Assembly (NCBI GenBank): GCA_006226895.1
Contig: SBFN01000124.1
Coordinates: forward strand, 1 to 8,561
Source: Deltaproteobacteria bacterium
GTDB taxonomy: Bacteria > Desulfobacterota > Desulfuromonadia > Desulfuromonadales > BM103
Direction: 5' to 3'
DNA length: 8,561 nucleotides
In this document: positions 6,005 to 8,561 of the stretch, piece after piece
Position numbering within the stretch: the first letter of the stretch is position 1
Layout of the letters: each line of letters begins with the position of its first letter
The notes under the pieces: generated by a model
Seen by the model: the letters and a program-made list of their open reading frames with translations, nothing else
The model's database searches: none
What the model was told of the DNA's origin: nothing
Program-made: the position numbers and the translations under genes

Positions 6005-6706
6005 CTAGTGGTACCGAATTTTTTTGATCCCTTCGAGGTGCTTGATCTTCTCCATCAGTTCCTGTCCGATGCGTCGCTCTTGCTGGGTGATGACCAACTG
6101 GTAAAAAAGTTCATCTGCGGCAAAGTCAAGATAAGAGGTTATATCGGAAACCTCGAGATCACTTTCGCCAAATACGGTCAATAACTCTTCGAGCAAGCCG
6201 TCGCGATTGAGTGCTGTAATGCTTAGTGTGAGAAAACGATCCTTTTTCATGATCGGGTCGAGTTTCTTCAGTAAGGTCAGGCTGGCCAGAACCAGTGCCG
6301 TGGCGATGGCACCGAGACTAAAGAAGCCCATGCCGAAGGCCATCCCCAGCCCGGCAACAGCCCAGAGGCTGGCGGCCGTAGTCAGGCCGCGGACCGAGGC
6401 CCCTTCCTTGAGAATGACCCCGGCACCCAGGAAGCCGATGCCGGTGACGATCTGTGCTGCGACCCTGGATGGGTCCAGGCGTAGTGTGCTTTGCGCATCG
6501 AAGATTCCGTACTTGAGATAAAATGCTTCCGAGATAATCATCATGACGCAGGAGCCGACAGCCACCAGCAGGTTGGTCCTTAAGCCTGCCGGGCGGCCGT
6601 GCTTTTCACGCTCAAGACCGACCAATCCGCCGGCCAGAGCCGCCAGCAACAGCTTGATGGTAATCTCCAACTCGACGTTACCCAGCAATGATGTTTCAAA
6701 AAACAT
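6005..6706 (-). CDS. MgtC/SapB family inner-membrane protein with C-terminal ACT-like domain
   Basis: This 233-residue protein has the MgtC/SapB layout, with about five membrane helices in residues 1-145 and a soluble C-terminal domain at about 157-233. Family motifs are clear: GLVGLEREKHGRPAGLRT (27-44), DPSRVAAQIVTGIGFLGAGV (78-97) and VRGLTTAASLW (105-115). The soluble part (FLTLSITALNRDGLLEELL ... LEVSDITSY) resembles the ACT-like tail of full-length MgtC. MgtC proteins are linked to growth in low magnesium and to inhibition of F-type ATP synthase in pathogens; for environmental homologues the role is uncertain. The ATG at 6706 has AGGAG at 6718-6714, seven bases away, and the stop is TAG at 6007-6005. 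The gene lies 65 bases downstream of the DUF1653 gene on the same strand, with no terminator visible between them, so they likely share a transcript. The long regulatory leader known for Salmonella mgtC is absent. Confidence 0.92.
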   Translation of the reverse strand: MFFETSLLGNVELEITIKLLLAALAGGLVGLEREKHGRPAGLRTNLLVAVGSCVMMIISEAFYLKYGIFDAQSTLRLDPSRVAAQIVTGIGFLGAGVILKEGASVRGLTTAASLWAVAGLGMAFGMGFFSLGAIATALVLASLTLLKKLDPIMKKDRFLTLSITALNRDGLLEELLTVFGESDLEVSDITSYLDFAADELFYQLVITQQERRIGQELMEKIKHLEGIKKIRYH

Positions 6707-6771
6707 ACGAAAACTCCTGTTACCATTTTACCTCATACAAAGCCTGTCTGCAGGGGGGATGGGCCAATGGT

Positions 6772-6996
6772 TCAGGCGTCCTGGTCGATTCTGGCAAAAC
6801 GTGGGACGTCCTGCCCTGCCACCTGAACCGTCTCCAGAAACATCAACAAGGGACGGACCCATAACGAATTGCCGTCGCTGAGACAGCGGTAAACCACCAA
6901 CGGCTCTTCAGTTTCACTGTGCCGTGCCACGCCGATGACTTCGTAGAGATTGCCTTTGTAGTGCCGATAGCGACCCGGTTGAATCATGTGTTGCAT
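6772..6996 (-). CDS. DUF1653 domain protein
   Basis: This 74-residue soluble protein is essentially a single DUF1653 domain. The family pattern is plain: GRYRHYKGNLYEVIGVARHS (8-27), then ETEEPLVVYR, LWVRPLLMF (45-53) and VPRF (64-67). The sequence looks like a small beta-rich domain with many aromatic residues. No function is established for the family as far as I know, and it appears as a small stand-alone protein in many bacteria. The ATG at 6996 is preceded by GGAG (7008-7005) at eight bases; the second Met (codon 4) is a less likely start. It is probably the first gene of a two-gene unit with the MgtC-family gene and is divergent from the glycogen debranching gene. I found no convincing minus-strand promoter upstream. 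Confidence 0.88.
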   Translation of the reverse strand: MQHMIQPGRYRHYKGNLYEVIGVARHSETEEPLVVYRCLSDGNSLWVRPLLMFLETVQVAGQDVPRFARIDQDA

Positions 6997-7244
6997 AGCT
7001 TGTTCTCCAGGAAAGTTGTTACTCGTAATGAAGCATATCCCAGACTCTGGTACACTGGGACAGACAGATTTTTTAAGGAGCTATGAACCAGACAAAAGTT
7101 GGCAAGCTTAAACCATTCATTAACGTTAAGGCACAAAGTTGCAGCGATAAAAAGAGACCTTTTACGAACGGCAGAGCTTTTCCTCTGTGTTAACTCTAAC
7201 GTTGATTTACCGTCTCATTTTTATCTGCCTTTAGAAAGTTCACC
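6997..7244. other. Divergent intergenic region between DUF1653 gene and glgX
   Basis: This 248-base spacer carries the DUF1653 ribosome site (7005-7008) and an inverted repeat TCCCAG (7038-7043) / CTGGGA (7055-7060). A possible extended -10 box, TGG-TACACT (7048-7056), points toward glgX. There is a perfect palindrome TTAACGTTAA (7120-7129), with a related AACGTT again at about 7198-7203. A weak promoter, TTGGCA-16-TAACGT (7099-7126), overlaps the first palindrome. A small open frame with AAGGAG upstream lies at 7083-7193 and is listed separately. None of the promoter candidates is strong. The palindrome near glgX could be an operator. Confidence 0.35.
7083..7193 (+). CDS. Possible 36-residue small ORF upstream of glgX
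   Basis: An ATG at 7083 preceded by a full AAGGAG (7075-7080) opens a 36-codon frame ending in TAA at 7191-7193, 51 bases before the glgX start. The product starts MNQTKVGKLKPFINVKAQSC. It is basic, has no membrane segment, and matches no family that I recognise. Against it: the ribosome site is only two bases from the ATG, and the frame overlaps possible promoter elements of glgX. It could be a leader peptide, a small protein or chance. Only the ribosome site raises it above background. Confidence 0.22.
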   Translation: MNQTKVGKLKPFINVKAQSCSDKKRPFTNGRAFPLC

Positions 7245-8561
7245 ATGACTCCTGCCAGCCATGATAACCGTCTGCTCGATGCTGTGACCACAGATTTTGC
7301 CGTACTACGTGGTCAACCTCAACCCTATGGCGTCAGCAACCTGGCCGAAGGGATTAATTTTGCAGTCTTCTCTCGGCATGCAACCACCCTCAGCCTTGTC
7401 CTCTTCCAACCCGGAAATCTCGAACCGTTTCTGGAGTTTCCCTTCGACCCCAAAATTAACCGCACCGGTGATGTCTGGCATCTCTGTCTGCAAGGTCTGA
7501 TGCAGGGCTTTGAGTACGGTTACCGGGCCGCACGCGACGCTACAGAGGAGTCGCCCATTCATCGTTTTAATGCTGAAAAAGTTTTACTCGACCCCTACGC
7601 ACAGGCGATTTCCGGCCCTTCCCTTTGGCGGGAATCAAGTCGGGCAGCGTCAAGGGCTGGCAACTGGCGCGGGTTGTTGGTGGTCGACAAATTTGACTGG
7701 GAGATGGATCAACCGCTCAATCGTCACCTGGCCGACTCGGTGATCTACGAAATGCATGTGCGCGGCTTCACCCAACATGAATCAGCTGTGGCCGTTCACC
7801 CGGGGACCTTTTTGGGCATCATTGATAAGATCCCTTACTTGCAGGAACTGGGAGTTACCGCAGTGGAACTCTTGCCGGTTGTCGAGTTTGACGAAGCCGA
7901 CAACTATCGCAAAAACCCCTTAACGGGGGAGGCTTTGCACAACTTCTGGGGCTACCACCCACTAAGCTTCTTCGCACCCAAGGCTGCCTACGCCGTCGAC
8001 AAGAGGCCCGGTGCGCAGATTCGCGAGTTCAAGGCTATGGTCAAGGCGTTGCATAAAGCCGGTATCGAAGTGATCCTCGATGTAGTGTTCAACCACACCG
8101 GTGAGGGCAATGAACAGGGCCGAACCATCTCGATGCGCGGGCTGGACAACAGCGTCTACTACATCGTCGATCCGGAGACCGGAGAGTACGCCAACTACTC
8201 CGGTTGCGGCAATACGGTCAACTGCAACCATCCGGTGGTGCGTGACCTGATTATCGATGCTTTGTGCTACTGGGTTACCGAGATGCACGTTGACGGTTTC
8301 CGCTTTGACCTGGCCTCTATCCTGGGCCGAGGGCCCAACGGCGAAGTGCTGACCAACCCGCCGCTGCTGGAACGGATTGCCGGTAACCCGGTGCTGGCCA
8401 ACACCAAGCTGATCGCGGAAGCCTGGGACGCCGCCGGGCTTTACCAGGTCGGCACTTTTCCAAACTTCGGGCGCTGGGCCGAATGGAACGGCAAGTTCCG
8501 CGATGATCTGCGGCGTTTCATTCGTGGCGACCTGGGCATGGTCCCGGTTCTGGCGACCCGC
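7245..8561 (+). CDS. glgX: Glycogen debranching enzyme, GlgX/TreX type (C-terminus cut by right window edge)
   Basis: The frame from the ATG at 7245 stays open for 439 codons to the window end; full enzymes have roughly 650-720 residues. It encodes a GH13 debranching enzyme that hydrolyses alpha-1,6 branch links of glycogen or limit dextrin in the cytoplasm. A CBM48-like N-terminal domain covers about residues 22-125 (GQPQPYGVSNLAEGINFAVF). The catalytic barrel follows, with DSVIYEMHVRGFT (164-176), region I DVVFNH (279-284), region II VDGFRFDLAS (349-358) with nucleophile Asp355, and region III IAEAWDAAGLYQVG (390-403) with acid/base Glu392. Region IV lies beyond the edge. The EAWD form is nearer isoamylase/TreX than E. 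coli GlgX (EPWD). An in-frame stop at 7203-7205 makes 7245 the first possible ATG. The ribosome site is weak (AGAAAG). A malto-oligosyltrehalose trehalohydrolase is unlikely given region III. Confidence 0.9.
   Translation, partial: MTPASHDNRLLDAVTTDFAVLRGQPQPYGVSNLAEGINFAVFSRHATTLSLVLFQPGNLEPFLEFPFDPKINRTGDVWHLCLQGLMQGFEYGYRAARDATEESPIHRFNAEKVLLDPYAQAISGPSLWRESSRAASRAGNWRGLLVVDKFDWEMDQPLNRHLADSVIYEMHVRGFTQHESAVAVHPGTFLGIIDKIPYLQELGVTAVELLPVVEFDEADNYRKNPLTGEALHNFWGYHPLSFFAPKAAYAVDKRPGAQIREFKAMVKALHKAGIEVILDVVFNHTGEGNEQGRTISMRGLDNSVYYIVDPETGEYANYSGCGNTVNCNHPVVRDLIIDALCYWVTEMHVDGFRFDLASILGRGPNGEVLTNPPLLERIAGNPVLANTKLIAEAWDAAGLYQVGTFPNFGRWAEWNGKFRDDLRRFIRGDLGMVPVLATR

Noticed and set aside
6207..6881. 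Plus-strand frames opposite the MgtC-family and DUF1653 genes
   Set aside because: The minus-strand genes have clear family motifs and ribosome sites; the plus-strand frames have neither.
7305..7562. 85-codon minus-strand frame and other frames inside glgX
   Set aside because: The glgX frame, open to the window end with GH13 motifs, explains the region; the others are shadows.

Overview
The window looks like a chromosomal segment of a Gram-negative, probably anaerobic or respiratory bacterium. It has about mid-50s % G+C coding DNA separated by AT-rich spacers. The gene families (TRAP carboxylate transporter, RND exporter, DUF4301, MgtC/SapB, glycogen debranching enzyme) would suit a Desulfuromonas/Geobacter-like organism. 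That assignment is an inference from family content and style, not from a marker gene. There is no rRNA, tRNA, CRISPR array, insertion sequence or phage gene.

Layout. (1) 1-311, minus strand: the N-terminus of an RND-superfamily exporter that continues past the left edge. Its promoter (about 340-368) is overlapped by two AT-rich inverted repeats that look like repressor operators. (2) 627-3655, plus strand: a complete tripartite TRAP transporter, dctP-dctQ-dctM, behind a candidate sigma-70 promoter at 532-560. A strong hairpin terminator lies between dctP and dctQM, and dctQ and dctM overlap by one base. (3) 3901-5887, plus strand: a UspA-type universal stress protein, then 28 bases later a 509-residue DUF4301 protein. 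A bidirectional-looking terminator follows at 5927-5967. (4) 6996-6005, minus strand: a small DUF1653 protein followed by an MgtC/SapB-family membrane protein. (5) 7245-8561, plus strand: the first 439 residues of a GlgX/TreX-type glycogen debranching enzyme, cut by the right edge. Both edge genes are open to the window boundary.

How they fit. DctPQM would bring a carboxylate-type substrate into the cell using an ion gradient. The nearby Usp recalls systems such as TeaABC-TeaD, where a Usp partners a TRAP transporter. Here, however, the Usp has its own leader, sits closer to DUF4301, and has an altered ATP-binding loop. The DUF4301 protein carries motifs resembling those of sugar-nucleotide pyrophosphorylases, and a glycogen gene lies about 1.4 kb away. 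It is the least understood gene here and the best candidate for new biology. Most of the remaining content is recognisable housekeeping or accessory metabolism, and no clearly new multi-gene system is evident.
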